This document shows positions 19,460-32,600 of a stretch of DNA of 64,000 bases, piece after piece. The notes under the pieces are model-generated. The model was not told where the DNA came from, did not search any database, and saw nothing but the letters and a program-made list of their open reading frames with translations. The DNA comes from Heloderma charlesbogerti (taxonomy: Eukaryota; Chordata; Lepidosauria; Squamata; Helodermatidae): positions 62,001-126,000 of the forward strand of contig JANEZZ010003058.1 of NCBI GenBank assembly GCA_026122225.1, written 5' to 3'. Position numbers and translations under genes: made by a program. Every line of letters begins with the position of its first letter. The first letter of the stretch is position 1.

Positions 19460-22400
19460 TGTTGTTTATTCGGTCAGTCGCTTCCGACTCTTCGTGACTT
19501 CATGGACCAGCCCACGCCAGAGCTTCCTGTCGGCCATCGCCACCCCCAGCTCCCCCAAGGTCAAGTCCGTCACCTCCAGAATATCATCCATCCATCTTGC
19601 CCTTGGTCGGCCCCTCTTCCTTTTGCCTTCCACTTTCCCTAGCATCAGCATCTTCTCCAGGGTATCCTGTCTTCTCATGATGTGGCCAAAGTACTTCAGT
19701 TTTGCCTTTAATATCATTCCTTCAGTGAGCAGTCTGGCTTGATTTCCTGGAGTATGGACTGGGTTGATCTTCTTGCAGTCCAAGGCACTCTCAGAATTTT
19801 CCTCCAGCACCACAGTTCAAAAGCATCTATCTTCCTTCGCTCAGCCTTCCTTATGGTCCAGCTCTCGCAGCCATACATTACTACGGGGAATACCATTGCT
19901 TTAACTATGCGGACCTTTGTTGTGAGTGTGATGTCTCTGCTCTTCACTATTTTATCAAGATTTGTCATTGCTATCCTCCCAAGAAGTAAATGTCTTCTGA
20001 TTTCCTGGCTGCAGTAATCTTTGCGCCTAGAAAGACAAAGTCTGTCACTGCTTCCATGTTTTCTCCCTCTACTTGCCAGTTATCAGTCAAGCTGGTTGCC
20101 ATAATCTTGGTTTTTTTGAGGTTTAACTGCAACCCAGCTTTTGCACTTTCTTCTTTCACCTGCGTCATGAGGTTCCTCAGCTCCTCCTCGCTTTCAGCCA
20201 TCAAAGTGGTATCATCTGCACATCGGAGATTGTTAATGTTTCTTCCAGCGATTTTAACTCCAGCCTTGGCTTCATCAAGCCCAGCACGTCGCATGATGCG
20301 TTCTGCGTACAGGTTGAATAGGTAGGGTGAGAGTATACAGCCCTGCCGTACTCCTTTCCCAATCTTAAACCAGTCCGTTGTTCCGTGGTCTGTTCTTACC
20401 GTTGCTACTTGGTCATTATATGGATTCCTCAGGAGGCAGACAAGATGACTTGGTATCCCCATATCACCAAGAACTTGCCACAATTTGTGATGATCCACAC
20501 AGTCAAAGGCTTTAGAATAGTCAATAAAACAGAAATAGATGTTTTTCTGAAACTCCCTGGCTTTCTCCACTATCCAGCAGATATTGGCAATTTGGTCTCT
20601 AGTTCCTCTGCCTTTTCTAAACCCAGCTTGTACATCTGGCAATTCTCGTTCCATGAATTGCTGGAGTCTACCTTGCAAGACCTTGAGCATTACCTTACCG
20701 GCATGTGAAATAAGTGCCACTGTTCAATAGTTTGAACATTCTTTGGTGCTCCCCTTTTTTTGGTATGGGGATAAGTTGATCTTTTCCAATCTGTTGGCCA
20801 TTCTTGTGTTTTCCAAATTTGCTGGCATATGGCATGCATCACCTTGACAGCATCATCTTGCAAGATTTTAAACAGTTCAGCTGGGATACCGTTGTCTCCT
20901 GCTGCCTTGTTATTAGCAATGCTTCTTAAGGCCCATTCAACCTCACTCTTCAGGATGTCTGGCTCTAGCTCACTGACTACACCGTCAAATCTATCCCCGA
21001 TATTATTATCCTTTCTATACAGATCTTCCGTATATTCTTGCCACCTTTTCTTGATCTCTTCTGCTTCTGTTAGGTCCTTGCCATCTTTGTTTTTGATCAT
21101 ACCCATTTTTGCCTGGAATTTACCTCCAATGTTTCTAATTTTCTGGAAGAGGTCTCTTGTCCTTCCTATTCTTTTATCTTCTTCCGCTTTCGCGCATTGC
21201 TTGTTTAAAAATAATTCCTTATCTCTTCTGGCTAACCTCTGGAATTTTGCATTTAATTGGGCATATCTCCCCCTATCACTGTTGCCTTTTGCTTTCCTTC
21301 TTTCTTGGGCTGCTTCCAGTGTCTCAGCAGACAGCCATCTTGCCTTCTTGGTTTTCTTTTTCTTTGGGACGTTTTTTGTTGCCGCCTCCTGAACAATGTT
21401 GCGAACTTCTGTCCATAGTTCTTCCGGGACCCTCTTTACTAAATCTAGTCCCTTAAATCTATTCTTCACCTCCACTGCATATTCATTAGGAATATTAGTG
21501 AGCTCATATCTAACTGATCTGTGGGTCTTCCCTATTCTCTTTAGTCTGATTCTAAATTGTGCAATAAGAAGTTCGTGATCTGAACTACAATCAGCTCCAG
21601 GTCTTGTTTTTACCGACTGTATAGATGTCCGCCACCTTTGGCTACAAAGGATATAGTCAATCTGATTTCGGTGTCGACCGTCTGGTGAAGTCCATGTATA
21701 AAGTCATCTCTTAGGTTGTTGGAAGAGAGTGTTTGTTATGCACAGTGAGTTGTCTTGGCAAAATTCTATCAGCCTACGTCCTGCTTCATTTTGTTCTCCC
21801 AGACCATGCTTGCCTGTAATTCCAGGTGTCGTTTGACTACCCACCTTAGCATTCCAGTCTCCTGTAATGAAAATAACATCTTTGTTTGGCTATCCAGTAG
21901 GTGCTGCAGATCCTCATAGAACTGATCGACTTCTGCTTCTTCAGCATCTGTGTTTGGGGGTATATTTGGATCACTGTGATGTTAAATGGATTACCCTGAA
22001 TTCGAATTGAGATCATTCTGTCATTTTTGGGATTGTATCCAAGCACTGCTTTAGCCACTTTATTATTAATTATGAAGGCTACTCCATTTCTTCTGTGGTC
22101 CTCTTGTCCACAGTAGTAGATCTGGTGGTCATCTGATGTGAAGTGGCCCATTACAGTCCATTTCAGTTCACTGACACCCAAAATGTCTATATTTAATCTT
22201 GACATTTCCCCAATAACCACATCCAATTTGCCATGGCTCATAGATCTTACATTCCAGGTTCCTATGGTGTGTTGATCTTTGGAACGTCAGATTCGTCGTT
22301 CACCACTAGCACCATCGGCTGCTAGCCATCCTTTCGGCTTTGAGCGAGCTGCGTCATCACATCTGGGGCTAGTTGAATTTATCCTCTGTTCCTTCCCAGT

Positions 22401-22659
22401 AGCATTTTGACCATCTTCCGACCTGGGAGTCCCATCTTCCGATGGTATATCGACATATCTCTGGTTGTACTGATCCATTTAGTTTTCATGGCAAGAATAC
22501 TGGGGTGGGTTGCCGTTTCCTTCCCCAGGGATTGTATTTAGTCTGACCTCTCTGCCATGACCTTCCCATCTTGGGTGTCCCTTCACGGTTTAGCTCACGA
22601 AGTCATTGAGGTGCTCAAGCTGCAGCACCATGACAAGGTAACGATCTCCTTTGCTGGAG
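19460..22659 (-). mobile_element. full-length RTE-BovB LINE (3.2 kb), tail type 1, decayed
   Basis: It is flanked by a perfect 12-bp duplication ACTAGCTTCTGT (19448-19459 and 22660-22671), and its length fits a complete BovB. On the minus strand the endonuclease begins near 22241 (NIDILGVSELKW, YYCGQEDHRRNGVAFIINN). A basic linker (21475-20900) leads into RT (FIDYSKAFDCVDH, then CADD where most copies have YADD). A C-terminal zinc-like region (YGCESWTIRKAE...ELWCW) and the conserved C-terminus follow. At least three frame changes or stops split the single expected ORF. It is not autonomous. It lies in sense orientation to the TEX56-like gene, within its intron. Confidence 0.93.
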
Positions 22660-22671
22660 ACTAGCTTCTGT

Positions 22672-22980
22672 ACAGAACAAATATTTAATGTAGCAAACTG
22701 TTCAGATGCTAGGACCCTGCCAAGTTTGAAGAGGGCTGTTAAGATAGTGGAATTCCTAGTGGGGAATTCAGGAAGGAGGACTCGCTACTTAATATCACCC
22801 TACTCTCCTCTGTTGGAACATAGGATGGTAGGAGAATTTATATAGCAAGAAGCACCTTCACAGTTTTTTTATCCAAGAGCTTTGGAATAAAGTCATTTGC
22901 AGAGTTTTAATTTATAAGCCTTAAATCTTTAACTGTTGGAACTCCTTGTCCGTCCATTTTGCCTAGCTTCTCCCTTAAAG
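22672..22980. other. intron between two LINEs
   Basis: A short unique-looking stretch. The 5' edge of the following LINE cannot be fixed from sequence alone. Confidence 0.4.
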
Positions 22981-23289
22981 GAGTCGCCTCCGTGATTATA
23001 AGAAATTGCACTGAAGTCATCCAGGAGCACAACCTCCCAAACCTGCAGGAATTCAACAGAGAGCCGCAGGTGTAGGTAACGGAGAGAATAGAACGAAGAC
23101 ACAGTGTGATTTCTAATGGAAATGAAAGGCTAATACAACGTGACAGAAAGCTCTATTCCTTTGGTTGTTGCTGAGAATTTTAAGAAACCTCAGTTCTAGA
23201 AAGAACTTTAAATTCTGGGACTCAGAATTATTATTAATAAACTTTTATCTGATTATTAATCGATTTCTAACTGACCGTAAATTATCATA

Positions 23290-24277
23290 ATGGTCTTGAC
23301 AAGGAAACAACATTCACTTCTTAAAATCTCCCAAGACAACACTGGCAAGCCTCAAACTCAAAAATCAATAAAGAATTTTTTTATCCCACTGATTGAAGGT
23401 GCTCCTATGGAGGAAAGCTTAGAAGAAGCAGGGATGTGGGTAGGTGATCTGGAGAAAGGGGACCCAGAGGACTTTTCTATTTTTGATGTGAATTCCCAGG
23501 AAACCAGTATGCTGTCTCAGCATCTGCCCCAGCTGGAGTCTCCACCATATCACATCACTCCTACAAATGATGATGGGAACACACTCAAGGATGGCTCCTC
23601 TGCTCCTGATTCTAATCAGTCAGATGTTGAGTTCCAACATTCTAATGGCTCAGCTGAGTCTAACAAAAAGTCCCTTATCTTTTTTAGGGGATCACTGTTT
23701 TTTGATGGTTGCACTTGCTGAACAAATCTTCAGTGGAATAACCCAACTTAAACAAAAAGTATCTGGACTGGAAGCTACTGTCTCTGCTGTATGTGGACTG
23801 ATAGAATCTGGTATAATGACATTTGGGCCCCAGGCCACAAATTTTTTAAATATGGAGGAGTATATGGGTGAGCGAGCAAATTGCGGAAAGTCTTCCGCTA
23901 GTTGTGGAGATCCTTTACAATCTTCAATTTAGACTGAAAGTAATTTTCCACCTGCAAACATCTTTAATGATGTGCTATCTCCAACAGCTGTCGCCCCACC
24001 CAGGGAAAGCCAAGGAAATTATGACTGTTTAGGGAAAGCTATGAATGCGGATAGCTCCTGGGTTGATAACACTACCAGTCAACTGCCAGAGGAGACCATG
24101 TGGACTTTGGATGAGCTCAGCGAAAAGTCAAACAGGTCCAAAATTTATTTAGATGACAAGGATTCCTATAATTCTAAAGATATATCCATGCAAAACAAAC
24201 TTCTTGACAGCTGTTCTTCGATTCCTCCCTACCACCAGAAGCAGCCCAGAATAAAGCTCTCCAGAGCCAGAAAATAA
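23290..24277 (+). pseudogene. ORF1 of the Vingi-like LINE, broken
   Basis: It begins with an ATG and a basic segment (MVLTRKQHSLLK), then an acidic Ser/Pro-rich stretch. A frame change near 23700 leads to a short coiled-coil-like segment (AEQIFSGITQLKQKVSGLEA), and a further shift precedes the C-terminal part ending at 24277. There is no RRM or zinc knuckle that I can see. ORF1 proteins of this superfamily bind element RNA. This one is interrupted. Confidence 0.55.
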
Positions 24278-25009
24278 ACCTTTAATTTTAATCTTCCATA
24301 ACTGGAGAGTAAAGAACTCAACAAGGCTCCTTCATCAGCAAGCGAACCCTTTTAAGAGATCTATATTGTTTTTCGGGAGTCCAACTAGAATGGGAAGAAG
24401 TTGTGTTGTTAAATGTATTTTATCCAAATAGATTATATGGGAGTGTTGAACTGAGCTTTAGTAACCCCAGTGTTTGCCTGAAACTTTGGGAAATGTTGTC
24501 ATATTCTAAATACATAATTTACCGATAGAAATTGGCCCCATTCAACCTATGCCTTTATTAGCCTTTACCTGTCTTAGCAGAAAGTCTCTAAACTCAGGCC
24601 CAAAGTCCCCTCTGAAATTTAAGGAGGTTCTCAGAACTACAACTCAGGACCTCAGGGAGGGGAGGAGAAACTTTCCATTGACTTTCCCTAATAGCATACC
24701 AATCCAGAACCCTCATATGAGATTCTCAAGATTCCCAAACAGCCTGCATGAGCATGGAAACTCGGAAAGCAAACAGCCATTGACTCAAAGAAATGGATCA
24801 GGGAGCCTACATGAAAGTTCAACATTAAGGGTCCTGCCTGAGCTTCTGTTCATAAAGAAAGACAGTCAGTGACCTATGAATTCAAAATGTAAAGACAGAG
24901 GCATTATCCATGAAGATTTCTCTCTATCAAACCTCTTTTCCCCACTTAGTTCACTAAATGATTGACTAGGCCCTCCAGGTATTTCTCATCCCATTTCCAC
25001 CCTTCAGAT

Positions 25010-25840
25010 CCTCTCTTGGAATGTAGCAGGATGGAGAAATAAACTCGTGGACTTTGATTTTTTGCAATTCATCCAAACCTTTGATATTATCGCCATCCAA
25101 GAAACATGGTTATTGGAGGCTAATTCTGTTCTTGTACAGGGTTATAAATCACTAGAAGTTCCAGCGTTTAAAGTCCAGAAATTTGGTCAGGGAAGTGGGG
25201 GGTTACACTATTAGTTTCAATTGAATTAGATATGGAAGCAGTGATCCTGGACAAGTATACAAATAACTTTATCCAGGTTGCTCTTCTCAATAATTCCCAT
25301 ATAGGCAGATTTATCTGCTTAAATATTTATATCCCCCCTCATTATGCCCTTTTATCCAGAGATGGTTGGAACAAATTGGATGAGACTTTATATAACATCT
25401 CATTAGACTACCCAGAAGCATTGCTCATTTTATGTGGGGATTTTAATGCCTGGATGGGTGCTGACTGTCAAACTCTGGGAAAGGTAATGAAATTGGATAT
25501 TGAGGAGTTTCTACTCAGATATGGTCATCACAGGACAAAAAGGTCAATAAGGCTGGTCAGGCATTGTTTCATGTAATATCCAAATATCAGCTATTTCCTG
25601 TGAATGGAAGCCCCAAGGATAATTCTAAGGGTTACTTCACCTATTTGTCAGACAGAGGTGCCAGCGTGGTGGACTATATACTAGTCTCCACATCTCTCTG
25701 GTACCACGTTCTACATCTAACAATAGAAAATAGAGCTGAAAGTGACCATCTGCCCCTCATATTGACGGTGTCACTGCCCTCTTGCCATCTTACAATGTGC
25801 CCTAATCTGGTGGAAGGTACTCTTGTTGGTGGGAAATGAC
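25010..25840 (+). pseudogene. AP-endonuclease domain of the Vingi-like LINE
   Basis: Segments in two or more frames carry the APE motifs in order: SWNVAGWRN, IAIQETW (the metal-binding Glu), NIYIPPHY, CGDFNAW and SDHLPLIL. The catalytic words are still present, but frame changes (near 25200 and 25570) prevent a continuous protein. The domain would nick target DNA for target-primed reverse transcription. Confidence 0.75.
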
Positions 25841-26523
25841 TTAAATGGTTAATTAAGATGGATTAGGCTTCGTTCTTCTAAGTGAAAAACTATGTAATCT
25901 TAGGCACCTCTGCCTGGAAAAGGAGGACAATATCATAGAGCTCCACCAGGAAATAGCCCTCGCTTTAAGACCTCATGTAACAACTGCCTGGACCATAGAG
26001 AGTAATATCCAACCACTTTTACCTGGTATGATAAGGAGTGTCGGAATGCGAAAAAGATGTTATCCAAATGGATCAGGATAGCTAGGCTAGACAGGTCTGG
26101 GGAAGCTAACTTAGCTATCTTATCCCAACAACAGATTTATAAAAACCTACTTAAACAGAAGAAAGCAGCATTCTATGAGAAGGAATGGTTGGCCCTATGC
26201 CAGGTGATGGTAGATAAGGATGAGGCCAGGTTTTGGAGACTTGTGACAGCAGGTGAAGGGAAGGGGAGATTTGCACAAGAGGCACTAATCCCTCCCAATG
26301 AATAGGTGCTGCATTTTAGTAAAATCTTTGGGAACTCTTCAAATGAAGATTCCATTACCCCTGCCCACTCTATGAATCAGGTTCTTCCCCAGTGGCAACT
26401 AGTGGCAACAGAGGAGGTACTGGAAGATATTGCAGCACTAACTAAAGGGAAAGCACCAGGTGATGATATGTTACCACCGGAGATATATAGATCAATCCTG
26501 AATGGTGGGCTCCTATACTCACC

Positions 26524-26946
26524 AGACTTATTTATTTATTTATTTATTTATTTCATTTCATTTCTATACCGCCCAATAGCCGAAGCTCTCTGGGCGGTTC
26601 ACAAAAATTAAAACCAAACACACAATAAAACAATTTAAAATATATAGAACATTAAAACCACAATATAACAATACAACCACAATAAAATCTAGCAGCAGTG
26701 CAGGAGTTTAAAATACAGATTTAAAACAGCAAAGATAAAAATTTAGAAAGCTAAAATGCCTGGGAAAATAAAAAGGTCTTCACCTGGCGCCGAAAGGAAT
26801 ACAGTGTAGGCGCCAGGCGAACCTCACTAGGGAGCTCATTCCAGAGCCGGGGTGCCACAGCAGAAAAAGCCCTCCTCCTAGTAGCCACCTGCCTCACTTC
26901 CTTTGGCAGGGGCTCATGGAGAAGGGCCGCTGATGATGATCTTAAG
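26524..26946 (-). repeat. dispersed repeat with (TTTA)n end, inserted in the LINE
   Basis: A TTTA run (26527-26551) is followed by TTTCTATACCGCCCAATAGC...GGGCGGTTCAC and then ATTCCAGAGCCGGGGTGCCAC. A shorter relative of the first part lies at 53299-53370. The block splits the RT gene of the surrounding LINE, so it is a later insertion. Its class is not certain. A LINE 3' end read in reverse is likely. Confidence 0.6.
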
Positions 26947-27993
26947 GTTCACTTAGGACTTTTTACATATATCAATACAACAGGCATTCTACCCCCCGGC
27001 TGGTCCTCTAGCATGATTATTCCTATATTTAAAAAAGGAAATATCCATGACCCAAAAAATTATAGACCAATAAGCCTTTTGAATGTAGTTTCAAAATTAT
27101 GCTCTAAACACTTGCTACGGAAATTAATGGCTCGGGAAGAAGCAAATAAGGTAATTAATGAAGCACAAGCAGGTTTTTGTAAAGGCTGTAGCGCAATAGA
27201 TCAATGCTTCGTCCTTTACCATTTAATCAAAAAAACAATACAAGGATCTTTGAAAAAATTATATGCAGGCTTCATTGACTTAACTTCTGCATTTGACACA
27301 GTAAATAGGGCCCGTTTATGGGAAAAGCTTGCTGATTCCAACACTAATGCAAGACTTCTTTGGTTTATTAAAACACTCCATCATAAACGTCTCCCAGGTA
27401 AGAATGGGATTAAATGGTCACCTTACAGAAGACATTAAACTTGGCCAAGGAGTCCGTCAGGGCTGTTTTTTGGCTCCTTTCTTATTTACTTCTTTGTTAA
27501 TAACTTAGCGCAAGAAATGGAATCCCCAACTTCCCCCCCCAACTCTTGACTCAAACAAGGTCCTAATTCTGATGTATGCGGATGATGTAGTCTTATTGTC
27601 ACTTAACCAGATAGGTTTGAGACGCATGCTAGTCAAGTTTAGCTCTTTTTGTAGAAATGAGTATCTTAGTATTAATTACTCTAAAACCAAGATAGTGGTT
27701 TTTGAGAAAGGAAACAAAAAAGCACAAATGAACAATCGATGGCCATCCTATCGAGCAATGTAGCTCATTCAAATATCTGGGTATCCATTTTAATGAAAGA
27801 ATTAACTGGAAAACACACTATGCTGCAATCAAATTGACAGTTTCCAGATCCATACTACAGATTCTGAAATTCTTTTTCTCCAGGGGTGGTCAACTAGTAG
27901 AGCCGGTCCTAAAAATATCTGTTGGGAAAGTAGTCCCCTAAATGTGCTATAGAGCCAAGATCTGGGGTGAAGGGAATATTGCCCCATTGGAAA

Positions 27994-28288
27994 GAAAAGG
28001 TAAGGTTCCTCCTGTGCAAGCACCGAGTCATTGCTGAATCCTAGAGGGACGCTGCTTTTGCTGGCGTTTTCATGGCAGGCTATAGCGGGGTGGTTTGCCA
28101 TTGCCTTCCCCAGTCGTGACTACCTTTCCCCCAGCAAGCTGGGTACTCATTTTACCGACTTTGGAAAGATGGAAGGCCAAGTCGACCTGAGCCGACTACC
28201 CGGGACCCAGTTTCCACTGGGATCAAACTCAGGTCGTGGGGAGAGTTTCGGTTGCAATACTGCCGCCTACCACTCTGCGCCACACAAG
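27994..28288 (-). mobile_element. tRNA-derived SINE with 13-bp target duplication
   Basis: Minus-strand reading: a tRNA-like head (TGTGGCGCAGAGTGGTAGGC and a B box GAGTTTGATCCC), a body with AAGGTAGTCACGACTGGGGA, and an end ATGACTCGGTGCTTGCACAG plus CCTTACCTT. Perfect flanking repeats GCCCCATTGGAAA lie at 27981-27993 and 28289-28301. It is inserted in the LINE's RT C-terminal region and differs from the Sauria SINE at 15.3 kb. Confidence 0.92.
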
Positions 28289-28465
28289 GCCCCATTGGAA
28301 ATACTCCAAAATGGTTTTATAAGGAAAATACTTGGTTTACCCCCAGGCATGCCAGCAGCCCTGCTGAGAGCAGAGTCTGGTCTGCCCTCTATCGAATCTA
28401 GAGTTAACAAAAGTATGATACAATATTGGTGCAGACTGAATGAAATCACAGATTCTAGACTCCCG

Positions 28466-29290
28466 ACTCCACGGAGCTGCTGGCTGGTGCTGCCGGCAGC
28501 GACATCTGGCCACTGCTGGGCTGTGCAGGGATGCAAATGGTGGCGGCTGTAGCCGCCACCATTTGCGTTCCCTTTTTTTCACCGTGATAGGCTACATAAA
28601 TATTACATAGCCTATCACAGCGAAAAAAGGGGATGCAAATGGCGGCCTGCCTGCCTGTTCAGTCTGCTATTCAGGTGCTCATTGTTGATGGGCAACAGGT
28701 CTTCAGGTTCTTTATCTTTAAACCAGAATTGGACAGGGAAGCCAAATAGAGGTAAAAGGGGACACATGTCCACTCTACCAGCCACCCCCACCCCACCCAC
28801 TGTTTTTCCACTCCAAATTCTTTCCTCCCAATGTTGATTTTCCTTAGAGAGGAAACACACTCTGGGTTGGAAGTCACTCAAGATGGGCTGGGTTGGAGGA
28901 GATGGGCCAATTTATGAAACCTGGGAAGATGATTCTTGTGCTGACTGGACATATTCTGGATGCAAAGCTGTTATTGTTACCGTAGTGTATTGGGCCTCCT
29001 GGATTGGACCAGACAGACCTTCAAACAGAGGATACCTTCAAACAGAGGACTATCTCTATAAAAGAAGATCCATGGCGTTCCCTTTTTTTCGCCATGATAG
29101 GCTACATAAATATTTACGTAGCCTATCAGGGTGAAAAAAAGGGACGCAAATGGTGGCCCGAGCCAGCAGCTCCGTGGAGTTGCCATGGAGCAGAGCCAAC
29201 CGGCGAGGATTTTGGGGGGAGGGACAGAGCGCCTTCCCCCCACCGCGGATGTCACGAAACAAAACAGGTAAGTCGTTTCGTACATCCCTA
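28466..29290. mobile_element. hairpin-rich hAT MITE, left-truncated or composite copy
   Basis: The right end reads GTACATCCCTA (29280-29290), as in the complete copies at 31.5 and 34.8 kb. The left 180 bp match the part of the 34.8-kb copy that lies about 90 bp inside its terminus. Both outer parts contain palindromes: GCAAATGGTGGCGGC...GCCGCCACCATTTGC at 28532-28570, and paired GATAGGCTACATAAATAT arms near 29096. The 28650-29070 interior is unlike the other copies and includes the tandem word CCTTCAAACAGAGGATA. The left terminal repeat and target duplication are missing. Confidence 0.65.
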
Positions 29291-29650
29291 GCAAGAACTC
29301 TGAAGGAGATGGCAGCAGTCCGTAAGGGAGATTTAATGATCTGATAAGTCTACCTCGTGAGGAATTTTAACAGGTTTTAAGTTTCGTTTTATTTTTGAGT
29401 ATTTTAAAGTTTCATGTGTTTCCTTATTTCACATTTATGCTAGTATTTATATGAATGTTGATTCTATAGCTAGTTTTTTGTGAACAATTTTAACATGATC
29501 TAGGTTTCTATTTTAGTGGATGTTTTAAGATGTATTTTATTTGTAATGTTTAAATATCATGCATAACCCCTCCCTATCATCTCTCATTTGTATCCATTTT
29601 GAGGGACATTGCTTTGTTGTGCACCACTGCAATGGCCTATCGCTAAAATT

Positions 29651-32600
29651 CCCCTTCATGGATCACTGCCTTGTTGTGGCGAAGGGGCTTGTGTAACTCA
29701 GTGAAGCCATAAGCTATGCCGTGCAGGGCCACCCAAGACGGACAGGTCATGGCAGAGAGTTCTGACAAAAGGTGGTCCATTGGAGAAGGAAATGGCAACC
29801 CACTCCAGTATTCTTGCCAAGAAAACCCCATGGAACGTATCACAAGGCTAAAAGATATAACGCTGGAAGATGAGCCACTCAGGTCGGAAGGTGTCCAATA
29901 TACTACTGGGGAAGAGCAGGGGAAATTTCCAAGTAGCACCAGAAAGAGTGAAGCGGCTGGGCCAAAGCCGAAAGGACACTCAGCTGTGGATGTGTCTGGT
30001 GGTGAAAAGAAAATCCGATGCTGTAAAGAACAATACTGTTTAGGAACCTGGAATGTCAGATCAATGAATCAAGGTAAGCTGGAGGTGGTCAAATATGAGA
30101 TGGCAAGATTGAACATCGACATCTTGGGAATCAGCGAACTAAAATGGACAGGCATGGGCAAATTTAATTCAGGTGACCATTATATCTACTACTGTGGGCA
30201 AGAATCCCTTAGAAGAACTGGAGTAGCACTCATAGTCAACAAAAGGGTGGGAAAAGCAGTACTGGGGCTCAATCTCAAAAACAATAGAATGATCTCAGTA
30301 CGAATCCAAGGCAAACCAACATCACAGTAATTCAAGTCTATGCCCCAACCACCGATGCTGAAGAAGCTGAGGTTGATCGGTTCTATGAAGACCTAGAACA
30401 CCTTCTAGAACTAACACCAAAAAAAGATGTCCTCTTCATCATAGGGGATTGGAATGCTAAAGTAGGAAGTCAAGAAATCACCAGGATAACAGGCAAGCAT
30501 GGCCTTGGTGTACAAAATGAAGCAGGACAAAGGCTAATAGAGTTTTGCCAAGAGAACACGCTGATCATAGCAAACACTCTTTTCCAACAGCACAAGAGAT
30601 GACTCTACACATGGACATCACCAGATGGTCAATATCGAAATCAGATTGATTATGTCCTTTGCAGCCAAAGATGGAGAAGCTCTATACAGTCAGTAAAAAC
30701 AAGACCTGGAGCTGACTGTGGCTCAGATCATGAGCTTCTTGTTGCAAAATTTCGGCTTAAATTGAAGAACGTAGGGAAAACCACTAAACCATTCAGGTAT
30801 GACCTAAGTCATATCCCTTATGAATACACAGTGGAGGTGAGGAATAGATTTCAGGGATTAGACCTGATAGACAGAGTGCCTGAGGAACTATGGATGGAGG
30901 TCTGTAACAATGTTCAGGAGGCAGCAACGAAATCCATCCCAAAGAAAAAGAAATGCAAGAAAGCCAAGTGGCTGTCTGATGAGGCTTTACAAGTAGCTGA
31001 GGAAAGAAGGGAAGCGAAAAGCACGGGACAAAGGGGAAGATATACCCAACTGAATGCAGAGTTCCAGAGAATAGCAAGGAGAGACAAGAAGGCCTTCTTA
31101 AATGAACAATGCAAAGAAATCGAAGAAAACAATAGAATGGGAAAGACTAGAGATCTCTTCAAGAAAATCAGAGATCTCAAGAGAACGTTTTGTGCAAAGA
31201 CGGGCATGATAAAGGACAAAGAAGGCAGAGACCTAACAGAAGCAGATGAGATTAAGAAGAGGTGGAAAGAATACACAGAAGAACTCTACAGGAAAGATCT
31301 GAATGTCCCTGATAGCCATGATAGTGCGGTCACTGAACTTGAGTCGGACATCCTAGAGAGTGAAGTCAAGCAGGCCTTAGCAAGCATTACTAACAACAAA
31401 GCTAGCCGAGATGACAGTATTCCAGCTGAGCTATTTAAGATCCTAAAAGATGAAGCTGTTAAAGTGCTGCACTCAGTATGCCAACAAATTTGGAACACTC
31501 AGCAGTAGGGATGTACGAAAGGGACTTACCTTGTCCTGCAGCTTTTTTCGCGGTGGGGGGGAGGCGCTTCGCTTCTCCCCCCGAAGTTCATGCTTGCGGG
31601 GTGTGTCTTCCTGCCTCGCCCGGCTGAAATTCAGGCCGGGGGGGAGGCTTCCCGCCTCGCCCCCGGCCGAAATTCAGGCCGGGGAGAAGCGCCCCGTCTC
31701 CCCGGCCGCGAACTTCAACAGAAAAGTAAAAAAAAAACACAAAACGCTCCATGATAGGCTACGTAACGATTTATGTAGCCTATCACGGCTAGATCTGCAA
31801 GGTCAGCCATGATAGGCTACGTTAATCGTCACGTAGCCTATCACGGGTGACTTTTTTTTTAAAAAAAAGCGCGTACGCAAATGGCGGCCCCCATAGGGAG
31901 CCGCCATTCGCGTTCCCTTTTTGGTCACTGTAGTCTACGTAAAGATTTACGTAGACTACAGCAAAAATAAGGGCAACACAAATAGCAACACAACCTTTTT
32001 TTCTTTTTTTTTAAAGTCACCCGTGATAGGCTACGTGACGATTTACGTAGCCTATCACGGCTGACTTTGCAAATCTAGCCGTGATAGGCTACGTTAATTG
32101 TCACGTAGCCTATCACGGGGGCGTTTTTTTTTTTTTTTAACTTTTCTTGGAATGGTAGTGGCGGCAGCCGGTCGAAAGACCGGCTGCCGCCCCCGCCCCT
32201 GTCGAAGCCCTGCCGAACCGCCGCTGTGACCCACCACCGGGAGCGACATTCGGGAAAGGTAAGTCCCATCCCGGGGGGGGCGAATTTCTCCCCGAAACTA
32301 CTTCGGGGGGCCGAATACGTTGGCACTCGGCCCCCCGAAGTTTCAGCGAGAAATTCTCTGACACCCCTACTCAGCAGTGGCCACAAGACTGGAAAAGGTC
32401 AGTTTACATTCCAATTCCAAAGAAGGGCAATGCCAAAGAGTGTTCAAAGTACCGTACAGTTGCGCTCATTTCACATGCCAGCAAGGTGATGCTCCAAATC
32501 CTACAAGCTAGGCTTCAGCAGTATGTGAACCGAGAACTACTGGAAGTACAAGCTGGGTTTCGAAGAGGCAGAGGAACTAGAGATCAAATCGCCAACATTC

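Larger units (their letters stand above)
26057..28460 (+). pseudogene. reverse transcriptase of the Vingi-like LINE, interrupted
   Basis: Recognisable pieces are a linker (26057-26305), an RT N-terminal piece with TKGKAPGDDMLPPEI (26440), then NYRPISLLNVVSK and FIDLTSAFDTVNR (27050-27310), YADDVVLL at about 27572 and the C-terminal QYWCRLNEI near 28420. A 0.4-kb repeat at 26524 and a SINE at 27994 interrupt it, and several frame changes are visible. Confidence 0.78.

Noticed and set aside
20829..21392. Plus-strand open frame of 187 codons
   Set aside because: It is the antisense of the BovB linker region, and the same shadow recurs over every BovB copy.
29716..30330. Cellular gene on the plus strand
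   Set aside because: The peptide is BovB endonuclease (NIDILGISELKW) with BovB 5' sequence before it.
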